NCBI GenBank assembly: GCA_016709145.1
Contig: JADJEK010000009.1
Span: forward strand, 225,549-289,548
DNA from: Planctomycetota bacterium
GTDB taxonomy: Bacteria > Planctomycetota > B15-G4 > JADJEK01
DNA: 64,000 nucleotides
Direction: 5' to 3'
A program made the translations under genes and the position numbers. Every line of letters starts with the position of its first letter. Within the stretch, counting starts at the first letter, position 1. Under the pieces are notes generated by a model. That model had not been told where the DNA came from and made no database searches. It was given only the letters and a program-made list of their open reading frames with translations. Of the stretch, positions 44,663 to 52,134 are shown piece after piece.

Positions 44663-45867
44663 GCCGAACCGCTCGTCACGCCGCTCCCACGTGGTTCGTG
44701 GTGCTCGTGGTCCTCACGAGCGCCGCGTCGACGGGGTCGGTGTCCGCGAGCGGATTCTCCGAGTCGGAGCGCAGCAGTGAGCCGACGCGCGACGACGATC
44801 TCGATCGTCGGGTCGCCGTCATGGTCGACGAGGGTCTCGCGTTCCTCGCCGGACAACAGAACGACGACCGCTCGTTCTCGGCCGTGCGCGGCGAGGACGT
44901 CATCCAAGCCCCGTTGGCCGTCACGGCGCTGTCCGCGCTCGCGTTCATGGCCAACGGTTCGACGCTGGGGCGGGGGGCGTACCAGCAGCAAGTCCGTACC
45001 GCGATCGAGTACTTGCTCGACCACCAGATCGACCTCGAACTCGACGGAGCGCCGCCGGGCCCGCTCGGCAAGGACGGCGTCCCGCTCGTTCCCGGCTACT
45101 TCAAGGTCGAGTCCGATTCGACTTCGCGAACGCACGGCCACGGCTACGCGACGCTCGCGATCGCGGAGGCGTACGGCACGCTCGCGCCCGATCCGCGTCT
45201 GGGCGATGCCGCCGAATCCAAGATGCGCCAGGACCAAGCGCGCATGAAGGTCGCGCTGCAGCGTGCGGTGCTGTTGATCGAGTCGTCGCAGAGCGACAAG
45301 GGCGGCTGGTTCTATCAACCAGGCGACAACCTCGACGAAGGCTCGGTCACGATCACGATGATCCAAGCGTTGCGCGCCGCGCGCGACGTCGGCATCGACG
45401 TCAACAAGACCGTCATCGACGCAGCGGTCGAGTACGTGCGCAAATCGCAGCGCCCCGGCGACGGCGGCTTCAAGTACCAGATCACCGGCGTCGAGAGCGT
45501 CACGTACGCGCTGACCGCCGCGGCGATCTCCACACTGAACGCATCGGGCGATTACGACTCCACGGTGATCGACCTCGGCCTCGAGTTCATGAAGCGCAAC
45601 GACCCGGTGTTCGAGCCGCACGCGCACTACCTCGAAGACCAGAAGTTTCCGTGGTACGCACGCCTCTACGCGGCGCAGGCGTACTACGCGCACCGCGATC
45701 GCAAGCTCTGGGAGCGCTGGTTCCCACTCCTCGTCGAAGACCTCGGGGGCCGCCGCAACGACAAGGGCAGCTTCAACGACGATCAGTACGGTCAGGTCTA
45801 TGCGACCGCGACGGCGTGCTTGATGCTGCAGATCGACTACCAGTACCTGCCGATCTTCCAACGCTGA
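44659..45867 (+). CDS. Secreted alpha-toroid (squalene-cyclase-repeat) protein 2
   Basis: A 402-aa secreted protein (N-terminal hydrophobic helix about residues 10-30) with the alpha/alpha-toroid fold: repeats GLAFLAGQQNDDRSFS, IESSQSDKGGWFYQ, KSQRPGDGGFKYQ and a terminal QYLPIFQR. It is a diverged paralogue of the toroid at 37.5 kb, and the first QW repeat is degenerate. No catalytic DXDD motif was found. The start overlaps the preceding stop by 4 bp (ATGA). It closes the cluster; a 744-bp repeat-filled gap follows. Two toroids flanking membrane and coiled-coil proteins suggest they interact with the same partner. Confidence 0.85.
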   Translation: MSRTARHAAPTWFVVLVVLTSAASTGSVSASGFSESERSSEPTRDDDLDRRVAVMVDEGLAFLAGQQNDDRSFSAVRGEDVIQAPLAVTALSALAFMANGSTLGRGAYQQQVRTAIEYLLDHQIDLELDGAPPGPLGKDGVPLVPGYFKVESDSTSRTHGHGYATLAIAEAYGTLAPDPRLGDAAESKMRQDQARMKVALQRAVLLIESSQSDKGGWFYQPGDNLDEGSVTITMIQALRAARDVGIDVNKTVIDAAVEYVRKSQRPGDGGFKYQITGVESVTYALTAAAISTLNASGDYDSTVIDLGLEFMKRNDPVFEPHAHYLEDQKFPWYARLYAAQAYYAHRDRKLWERWFPLLVEDLGGRRNDKGSFNDDQYGQVYATATACLMLQIDYQYLPIFQR

Positions 45868-45888
45868 CCCGAAGCCCCGGCCAACGGA

Positions 45889-46496
45889 GCCGCCGGCAAC
45901 GGCGTCCGGCTAGCCGGACAAGAACGCCACCGGGGGACAGATCGGGGACAGACGCGCCTCCGTCCCCGTCATGGCCGTCGAGCTCGGGTGGGGACAGTCC
46001 CCTCATCTGCTCTGTCCCCACTCCTTCAATCGCCACCGCGGAGCGCGAAGCGCGACCCGAAGTTCTCCCTCGGGTTCAAGCTCGCGCGCGCCCGAGTAAC
46101 CACTCCGTCGCCTAGGGACGTCGAGAACGGGCTCTCGCTGCGGCCATTCAGCAGCCCGCCGCAGCCGTGGCGATCCGCTCTACGCGTCTCGTCAGTACGT
46201 CACCTGGGGCGAGATCCACAAGGGTCGCGAATCACGCCGTCGAGAAGCCACCCCTGCGGCTTTGAATGGCCGCAGCGAGCCCGTTCTCGACGTCCCTTCG
46301 CGTGAAGTCTCACGCGCGACTCAAGGGCGCGGGGGTTCCCAAAGGGGGGCTTCGCTCGTTTGTGAAGCCCCCCTTTGGTCGTTCGACCGCGAGCGGTCGA
46401 ACGAGGGGGGTGCGGGGGGAACTTCGTTCCCCCCGCCTCTTGTTGGGGTCTGGGGCCTTCGGCCCCAGCCAGGCCCACGGAGGCGGAGCCTCCGTA
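45889..46496. repeat. Dispersed repeat copy A (hairpin-rich, non-coding)
   Basis: Most of the 744-bp gap 45868-46611 is a repeat shared with 58001-58310 (copy B) and in part with 57790-57880 (copy C). It opens with a block containing GGGGACAG and GACGCGCCTCCGTCCCCGTC, continues with GCGGAGCGCGAAGCGCGACC and ends in a series of hairpins: 46339-46378, 46379-46404, 46412-46436, 46450-46468 and 46477-46495. A TGGGGACAG/CTGTCCCCA pair (45989-45997 and 46012-46020) is present only in this copy. Short open frames across it have no protein-like features. The GGGGACAG...CTGTCCCC pattern resembles non-coding sequence near REP-associated transposases, but no transposase is present here. Confidence 0.85.
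46114..46297. mobile_element. MITE-like inverted-repeat segment inside repeat copy A
   Basis: Arms 46114-46150 (37 nt) and 46263-46297 (35 nt) are inverted complements except for a 2-nt gap, enclosing 112 nt without a gene. Copy B of the surrounding repeat lacks the interval 46104-46288 entirely: there AACCAC runs straight into GACGTCCCTTCGCG. This fits insertion of a small non-autonomous element, or loss from copy B. No transposase and no clear target-site duplication are visible. Confidence 0.5.
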
Positions 46497-46611
46497 TTCC
46501 GGCCGCTGGCCGCCGCTCGAGCAAATGAGCCCTTGTTTGATGGCCCGGCGTTTGTCGAAATGAGGGTTCGCGTGCCGGGACCTCCGGCGCGCTCGTTCCC
46601 GGAGACCGTGG

Positions 46612-47877
46612 ATGCTCGTCGCGCTGTACGCCGCTTGGTTGTCGTCGGTCGCTTTCTTCGCGGCGTTGCCCCAGGATCCACCGGTTCCCGCGACGCCGGA
46701 GTCCACCGACGAGTCGGTCCCGGAAGTCGGTGACTCCGACGACTTGACGGCGAAGAGCCTCGGTGTGCGTTTCGGCGGCGTGCTCGAGCTTCGGATGCCG
46801 GCGCCCGGCCAGCGCGGTCCGAAGAACGATCGTCCCGCGACGATCGACTTGTCGCTCGATCGCCCGGTCGAGATCACCGGCACGCCGGCCTTCCACTCCG
46901 AGATGCCGCTCTACGGAGCGCTTCGGCTCGGCAAGGGCGCGAAGACGTGGTTCGCGCTGGACCAGAGCGATCCCGAGTCGACGGTCTACGACGAGATCTG
47001 GATCGACGTCGACCAGGACCTCGACTTGCGCAGCGAAGGCAGTCCGCGCCGAGGTACGGGCACCTTCGTCGAAGACCGCGGTGTCTGGTACGGCGAGTTC
47101 ACGAACCTCGAGTTCGAGCTCTACTACGGCCACGGCCCGCGCGAGCGTTACGCGCTCTCGCTGTACATCTGGTACCCGCGCGAGGGATTGCCGGAGCAGG
47201 CACTCGCGGTTTCGGCGTCGTGGCGCGAAGGCACGATCTACATCGACGACACGCGCGTGCGCATCGGCGTGGCCGACGGCGATTGCGACGGCATCTTCCT
47301 CGCGCGCCATTGCATCTACGCCGTGGTCGAAGATCGACCGGACGTCGACCTGCTGAAGGACGGGGTCTGGCGCCCGGGCCGCGTTCCGGTGCGCATCCGC
47401 GAGCGCCCGTTCAAGCTCGACTTCGTTTCCGCGGAGGGTGGCCGCGCGGACCTGTCGCCGGCGTCCGACGAGGAACTGCGCGAAGCCGAAATGCGCGAGG
47501 ATCCGACGCTGCTCGAACCCAATCGCCCGCGCGACGAAACGCCGATCCCGTGGGTCGAGACCTACGACGGCGCGCTGGCGCAGGCCGCCAGTACGGAGCG
47601 CTCGGTGTTCGTGCTCGTGTCGGCTCCGTGGAGCCGCGGCTCCACGCGTTTCGAAGAGCGCACGCTGAAGGACGCCGAGGTCCGCGGCATCCTGAACGGT
47701 TTGGTCTGCGTTCGGCTCGATCCCGATCGCCACCGCGAATTGGCCGAGCGATTCGCGGTCGACGCGTTGCCGCTCGTCCTCGTCGTCGACGCGAAAGGTC
47801 GCGTGCTCGACCGAGTCGCCGGCTATCGCGGCGCGCGCTCCTTGATCGACACGCTGTTGCCGCATCGCAAGAAGTGA
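46612..47877 (+). CDS. Thioredoxin-fold protein with degenerate active site
   Basis: A 421-aa protein with an N-terminal hydrophobic export segment (YAAWLSSVAFFAAL), a beta-rich middle (residues about 50-280, with WIDVDQDLDLRSEG and VADGDCDGIFLAR) and a C-terminal thioredoxin-like domain (about 318-421, VFVLVSAPWSRGS then LPLVLVVDAKGRVLDRVAGY). At the position of the catalytic CxxC the sequence has S341 and S344 (PWSRGS), so it cannot act as a dithiol oxidoreductase; a binding or chaperone role is likelier. Its 3' end converges on larE with a 36-bp gap. The start follows GGAG about 8 nt upstream and lies just downstream of repeat copy A. Confidence 0.7.
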   Translation: MLVALYAAWLSSVAFFAALPQDPPVPATPESTDESVPEVGDSDDLTAKSLGVRFGGVLELRMPAPGQRGPKNDRPATIDLSLDRPVEITGTPAFHSEMPLYGALRLGKGAKTWFALDQSDPESTVYDEIWIDVDQDLDLRSEGSPRRGTGTFVEDRGVWYGEFTNLEFELYYGHGPRERYALSLYIWYPREGLPEQALAVSASWREGTIYIDDTRVRIGVADGDCDGIFLARHCIYAVVEDRPDVDLLKDGVWRPGRVPVRIRERPFKLDFVSAEGGRADLSPASDEELREAEMREDPTLLEPNRPRDETPIPWVETYDGALAQAASTERSVFVLVSAPWSRGSTRFEERTLKDAEVRGILNGLVCVRLDPDRHRELAERFAVDALPLVLVVDAKGRVLDRVAGYRGARSLIDTLLPHRKK

Positions 47878-47913
47878 ATCGAGCGTTGCTCGACGAACAG
47901 GCGCGTGCCCGCG

Positions 47914-48747
47914 TCAGGACGGTTCGCGCAGCAGGCGGTTCAGGCTGCCGTGGACGTAGCCGTCCAGATCGAGCGTGACCCACGCGAATCCCGCCGCGCG
48001 CACGCCGGCGACGATCTGCGCGCGGAGTTCCGCGAGCGCCCGTTCGAGTTCGCCGGCTCCGAGTTCGATGCGCGCGACGTCGCCGTGATGGCGAACGCGC
48101 ACTTGCCGTAGGCCGAGGGCGCGGAGCGCAGTCTCGGCGTGTTCGACCTGTCGCAGCATCGTCTCGTCGATCGCGGTCCCGTACGGAATGCGCGACGCGA
48201 GGCACGCCGACGCGGGCTTGTCCCACAGCGTGAGGCCGAGTTCGCGGCTCGCCGCGCGCACGTCGGCCTTCGTCAACCCGGCGTCGAGCAACGGCGCGCG
48301 CACCGCGAACTCGTGGGCTGCGCGATGACCGGGGCGGAAATCCCCTTCGTCGTCGGCGTTGGCGCCGAACGCGAGATGGTCGAGCCCGCGCTCGCGCGCG
48401 AGGGGCGCGAGTGTTTCGAACAGCGAGCGCTTGCAGAAGTAGCAGCGGTTGGCGTCGTTCTTGCGATACGCCTCGTTCTCGAGTTCGTGCGTGCGCACGA
48501 ACAGATGCGGGACGCCGAGCGAGCGTGCGAACGCGATCGCGTCGGTGCGGTCGACGTCGGGGTACGACTCCGAATCGGCCGTGACGGCGAGAACGCGTCC
48601 TGGCAACGCGTCCGCGCACAGTCGCAGCAACAGCGCGGAATCGACGCCGCCCGAGAACGCCACGACCACGCCGCCTCGCAACTCGCGCACGAGTTCACGC
48701 GCACGGTCGAGTCGTTCTCTCCAGGGTGCCTCGACGTCGGTCGTCAC
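47914..48747 (-). CDS. larE: LarE-type ATP-dependent sulfur transferase
   Basis: A 277-aa PP-loop enzyme with SGGVDS at 32-37, RCYFCKRS giving C102/C105, and PASACLASRIPYG giving C182. LarE adenylates and thiolates the pyridinium carboxylate precursor of the nickel-pincer cofactor. Lactobacillus LarE gives up the sulfur of a single cysteine, whereas the CxxC plus distal Cys seen here matches the class that holds an iron-sulfur cluster (family knowledge). The GTG start at 48747 overlaps the thiG stop (GTGA), placing it in a thiS-thiG-larE operon. Neither larB nor larC is in the window, so the sulfur acceptor could differ. Confidence 0.87.
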   Translation of the reverse strand: MTTDVEAPWRERLDRARELVRELRGGVVVAFSGGVDSALLLRLCADALPGRVLAVTADSESYPDVDRTDAIAFARSLGVPHLFVRTHELENEAYRKNDANRCYFCKRSLFETLAPLARERGLDHLAFGANADDEGDFRPGHRAAHEFAVRAPLLDAGLTKADVRAASRELGLTLWDKPASACLASRIPYGTAIDETMLRQVEHAETALRALGLRQVRVRHHGDVARIELGAGELERALAELRAQIVAGVRAAGFAWVTLDLDGYVHGSLNRLLREPS

Positions 48748-49511
48748 GCGTGGATGCGTCCGCTGGTCGGCGACGACGCATGGGCCCACGGCCGCTTCGG
48801 CATGCGTCCGGCGTGATAGGCCTCGAAGCCCGCATGTGCGCCGAGCTTCATCGCGCGGGCCATGCGTTCGGGGTCCTTCGCCGCCGCGACGCCGGTGTTC
48901 AGCAGCACGCCGGAAACGCCGAGTTCGAACGCGATCGCGACGTCCGACGCGGTGCCGACTCCGGCATCGACGATCACGGGCACGCTGAGCGTGTCGACGA
49001 TGATGCGGATGTTCTGCGGGTTGAGGATGCCCTGTCCGGTCCCGATTCCCGAGCCGAGCGGCATGACCGCCGCGGCTCCGGCTTTCTCGAGGTGCCGCGC
49101 GAGCACCGGGTCGTCGGAGGTGTACGCCATGACGACGAAGCCCTCCGCGACCAGGACTTTGGTGGCTTCGAGCGTCGCGATCGGATCGGGCAGCAAGGTC
49201 TTGTCGTCGGCGATGACCTCGAGCTTGATCAGATCGGTGTCGAGCAACTCGCGCGCGAGTCGCGCGGTGCGCAGCGAATCCTCGATGCTGTAGCAGCCGG
49301 CGGTGTTCGGCAGCAGTTGGATGTGGGCGCGGTCGATGTGGTCGAGCACCGTCTCCTTCGCGTTGAAGTCCACGCGACGCACGGCGACCGTGACGCAGTC
49401 CACCTCGGCTGCTGCGAACGCGCGCTTCATCGTCTCGAAGTCCGGATACTTGCCGGTGCCGAGGATCAGGCGCGACTTCAGGGTGTACGGACCGACCTTC
49501 AACGCATCCAT
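48744..49511 (-). CDS. thiG: Thiazole synthase
   Basis: A 255-aa ThiG, a TIM-barrel enzyme that forms the thiazole moiety of thiamine from deoxyxylulose phosphate, dehydroglycine and ThiS-thiocarboxylate. The Schiff-base lysine is K96 in LIKLEVIADD; other signatures are LILGTGKYPDFE, VRRVDFNAKETVL, LPNTAGC, VMPLGSGIGTGQG and VDAGVGTASDVA. GAGGAGG upstream supports the ATG at 49511, 4 bp after the thiS stop. The C-terminus (AHASSPTSGRIHA) runs into the larE start. No TPP riboswitch is evident in the short upstream gap. Confidence 0.96.
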   Translation of the reverse strand: MDALKVGPYTLKSRLILGTGKYPDFETMKRAFAAAEVDCVTVAVRRVDFNAKETVLDHIDRAHIQLLPNTAGCYSIEDSLRTARLARELLDTDLIKLEVIADDKTLLPDPIATLEATKVLVAEGFVVMAYTSDDPVLARHLEKAGAAAVMPLGSGIGTGQGILNPQNIRIIVDTLSVPVIVDAGVGTASDVAIAFELGVSGVLLNTGVAAAKDPERMARAMKLGAHAGFEAYHAGRMPKRPWAHASSPTSGRIHA

Positions 49512-49515
49512 GAGT

Positions 49516-49716
49516 TCAGCCTCCTCCGACGAGCGTGACGATTTCGACGGTGTCGCCTTCGGTGAGCGGGGTCGTCGCATGGGCTCGTCGGCGCACGATC
49601 GTTCGGTTGATCTCGACGGCCACGAGTTCGGCCGGCTTGGTCGAGCGCGCGACGAGATCGGCGACGGTGGTGCCGGGCTCGACGTCGTGGGGAGTGCCGT
49701 TCAAGACGATGCGCAT
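49516..49716 (-). CDS. thiS: Sulfur carrier protein ThiS
   Basis: A 66-aa ubiquitin-fold sulfur carrier with LNGTPHDVEPGTTVADLV at the N-terminus and a C-terminal VGGG whose terminal glycine is adenylated and thiocarboxylated before sulfur donation to ThiG. It lies 4 bp upstream of thiG. The C-terminus has three glycines rather than the usual two, which should still leave a diglycine tail. ThiF is not in the window. Confidence 0.92.
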   Translation of the reverse strand: MRIVLNGTPHDVEPGTTVADLVARSTKPAELVAVEINRTIVRRRAHATTPLTEGDTVEIVTLVGGG

Positions 49717-49759
49717 GGCGAGTTCCGGCGCGCGGGTTCACGAGTGCGCGCGCGGTCGA

Positions 49760-49765
49760 AGTATA
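49760..49765 (-). promoter_or_regulatory. Candidate -10 box for thiS-thiG-larE
   Basis: On the minus strand TATACT lies 43 nt upstream of the thiS ATG, in the 133-bp gap after the TPR gene. No good -35 was found at the expected distance. Confidence 0.3.
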
Positions 49766-49849
49766 GACCTGCTCGTGCGGCTGTGGACGGTCGGGCGCAC
49801 GATTGCGCGTGGTTCGATCGTCACGTTCGCGTCGGCGGCTCGGGCGACC

Positions 49850-51943
49850 TCACGGAGTGTCGCCGACGAATCCGCGGAAGCGCTCGATGGACCGCAACGC
49901 CGTGAAGTCGGCATCGCGTGAGAACGCCGCGCGATCGAGAGCGGCCCGCTGCGGAACGCACGCGTTCCAGCCGTCGAGGCGCTCGAGCCACGTCATCGCG
50001 TCGTCCACGCGACCGTGCGCGGCCGCGACGCGTGCGAGGCCGACGAGGTTGGCGCCCGTCGGCGCGATCGTGGCCAACACGCGCGTGGCCAATGCCGCGT
50101 CGGTACTCCAGGCCGCGCTCTGTACCACGACGTCGTCGCTCATCGGGTCGACCTTCCAGGCAGCGACCAACGCAGCGCGGGCCGCGGCTTCGGAGCCGGC
50201 GTTGCGTTCAACGCGTGCGCGAAAGACGCGTGCCACGGCTTCGCGATCACGCACGGGCGATCGCAATGGCGGCGCACCGTCGAGCGCGCGGTCATGCACG
50301 TCTTCGATCTCCGCCAAGATCGACAGTTCTCCGAGTTGCCGCAGCGTCGACGCCGCCGACTCCAACGAGCGCGCGGCTTCGTCCGGCCTGCCGAGGTCGA
50401 CGAGAGCGCGCGCGCGGGCGATCTGCAATTCGGCTTCGAGCCAGCGATTGACCCAGGGCTCGGTGCCGTCGAGGCGGGCGAGGTCACGCGTGGCGTGGGC
50501 TTCGGCCTCGGTGCTGCGCCCGACCGCGAGCAGCGCTTCGACGTAGCGCAGATGCTGCCACGATTTGACGCGCGAGCGATCGTCGCTCGCTTCGGGACCG
50601 TTCATCGGGCCGGCGATCGCGACCAGCCCGATGCGAATCGTCGACGTCGACGCCACGCGCGAGAGCGCGTCGGTCAACGCCACGAAGAACTCGACCGCGA
50701 ATTCGCCTTGGCCGAGGCGCCGCAGCAGATCGAGCAGCGCGGCGGGCCCGAACGGCCCGGTCAGCGCATCGTCGAACGTGCAGTAGTCCTGTTCGTACGG
50801 CGCGTGCAAGATCGCGCGCTCGATCGTCGCTGCCGCCTGCGTCGGTTGGCCGGCGCGCAGCGCGACGAGCGCTTTCATCAGTTCGAGTCGACAGCGCACG
50901 ACCTTGCGCTCGCGGCGGTGTTCGCGGGGCTCGCCGAAGCGCACGATCGCCCGCTCGATCTCGGCGGCGGCGGTGCCGAGGTCGCCATCCAGGACTGCCA
51001 ACGACGCCAACCCGAGTCGAGCGTCGGCTTCGTCCTTCGCGAACGTCGGCGAGCGCATGTCGACGCTGGCGCGTGCCAGCAGGTCATTCAGGATCGCGCG
51101 CGCGTCGTCGCGCCGATCGAGATAGAGACCGAGCCCGGCCGCATGGCGCAGCGCCATGCCGCGATCGCGCGGTGCTGCGCGCGCGGCTGCGGCGAGCAGC
51201 GCGACTCCGTCCGCGATCCGCGCCTGGGACAGCGTTCGATCGGCGATCGCCAGAACCGCCGCGCGTGCGGTGGTTCCGAGGGAGCCGGGCTCGTTCAGAT
51301 CGCCGATCACCGCGGCCGCCGCGACCTCGTCGCCGACCGCGGCCAATGCCGTCCAGATCGGCGCCCGGTCGCGCTCGACCGCGGCCGAGCCGCTCGATCG
51401 GGCGAGGTCGAGCAACGCCTGTTGTGCGGCGGGGCGCTCGAGCGCTGCCGCGAGATCGGCTGCGAGTTCGGTCGCAGCGACGTGGGGACGGTCGGCAAGC
51501 TCGGCGACGAGTGGCGCAAATCCGCTCGCGAGCGGGCGCGGGGCGGCGTCGACGAGCCGTCGGACGTCGGTGATCGCGGCTCGACGCGCGAAATCGCGAA
51601 CGAGCTCGACGCGCTCGGGAGTCGGCTCGGCGCGCAGCTCGAGGATGGCCGCCGCGAGGCGCTCCGCCGGCGAGCCGTTCTGCCACGTTCGCGTCAGCAG
51701 AGCGGCGTCCGCGTGCGCAAACGGTTGTTCGATCACGGCTTCGAGGGCCTCGATCGACGCGGAGCGCGGCGAGGCGGAATCGTCCTGGCGCACGGTGGGC
51801 CGCGCCGTGGCGACACCTGGCCCCAGGACGAGCGCGAGTCCCAACCATGGAAACAGCCGTCGGCGAGGGCCGTTGCGGATTGGGCTCCGCACGCGCGCGT
51901 CGCGTGCACCGTTGCATCGGATCTGGTCGAGGGTTAGGATCAC
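49850..51943 (-). CDS. Secreted TPR-repeat protein
   Basis: A 697-aa protein with an N-terminal hydrophobic stretch (LFPWLGLALVLGPGVATA, about residues 30-48) followed by Ala/Leu-rich helical repeats typical of TPR proteins (ADARLGLASLAVLDGDLGTA, RCRLELMKALVALRAGQPTQ, LQIARARALVDLGRPDEAAR). It probably serves as an exported or membrane-associated scaffold. The start is uncertain: the GTG at 51943 gives a long pre-signal segment; a GTG at 51892 would put the hydrophobic part nearer the start, but neither has a clear ribosome binding site. It is divergent from nusA and its 5' end overlaps the proposed nusA promoter. A long plus-strand frame over the same region is rejected. Confidence 0.72.
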   Translation of the reverse strand: MILTLDQIRCNGARDARVRSPIRNGPRRRLFPWLGLALVLGPGVATARPTVRQDDSASPRSASIEALEAVIEQPFAHADAALLTRTWQNGSPAERLAAAILELRAEPTPERVELVRDFARRAAITDVRRLVDAAPRPLASGFAPLVAELADRPHVAATELAADLAAALERPAAQQALLDLARSSGSAAVERDRAPIWTALAAVGDEVAAAAVIGDLNEPGSLGTTARAAVLAIADRTLSQARIADGVALLAAAARAAPRDRGMALRHAAGLGLYLDRRDDARAILNDLLARASVDMRSPTFAKDEADARLGLASLAVLDGDLGTAAAEIERAIVRFGEPREHRRERKVVRCRLELMKALVALRAGQPTQAAATIERAILHAPYEQDYCTFDDALTGPFGPAALLDLLRRLGQGEFAVEFFVALTDALSRVASTSTIRIGLVAIAGPMNGPEASDDRSRVKSWQHLRYVEALLAVGRSTEAEAHATRDLARLDGTEPWVNRWLEAELQIARARALVDLGRPDEAARSLESAASTLRQLGELSILAEIEDVHDRALDGAPPLRSPVRDREAVARVFRARVERNAGSEAAARAALVAAWKVDPMSDDVVVQSAAWSTDAALATRVLATIAPTGANLVGLARVAAAHGRVDDAMTWLERLDGWNACVPQRAALDRAAFSRDADFTALRSIERFRGFVGDTP
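51912..51940 (+). promoter_or_regulatory. Candidate promoter for the nusA operon
   Basis: TTGCAT (51912-51917) and TAGGAT (51935-51940) with a 17-bp spacer; -35 matches 3/6 and -10 4/6. Start of transcription near 51947 would place the hairpin at 51973-51993 at the head of the nusA leader. It lies inside the 5' end of the divergent TPR gene. Confidence 0.4.
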
Positions 51944-51972
51944 GCCTCACACGCTTCGGGGTAGGACCTCAG

Positions 51973-51993
51973 AGAGTGGGCTCTGCCCGCTCT
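51973..51993 (+). promoter_or_regulatory. Attenuator-like hairpin in the nusA leader
   Basis: AGAGTGGGC, loop TCT, GCCCGCTCT, then TTTCGTTT: a 9-bp stem with one G-U pair and a U-rich tail, shaped like an intrinsic terminator. It lies between two divergent genes, so it has no upstream gene to terminate and is best read as an attenuator about 140 nt before nusA. Similar leader hairpins precede rimP-nusA operons in other bacteria (recalled, not checked). Confidence 0.6.
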
Positions 51994-52134
51994 TTTCGTT
52001 TGGTGACCGTCCTTTCTCCGAAGCCGCTCGAACTCGCTGATGGCGGCGAGTCGAGCCCACGGTCGGCGCGTTGCCGCGCCGTTCGTCTTGGTTTGACCGC
52101 AACGCGGTCTGCAACGGAGCAGGATGGACGCACG

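Noticed and set aside
46262..46883. Short open frames through repeat copy A
   Set aside because: They cross palindromic hairpins, differ in frame between the two repeat copies, and show no protein-like conservation.
50015..51937. Plus-strand frame (640 codons) opposite the TPR gene
   Set aside because: Its composition is Arg/Asp/Gln-rich without repeats, while the minus strand shows an export segment and regular Ala/Leu helical repeats.
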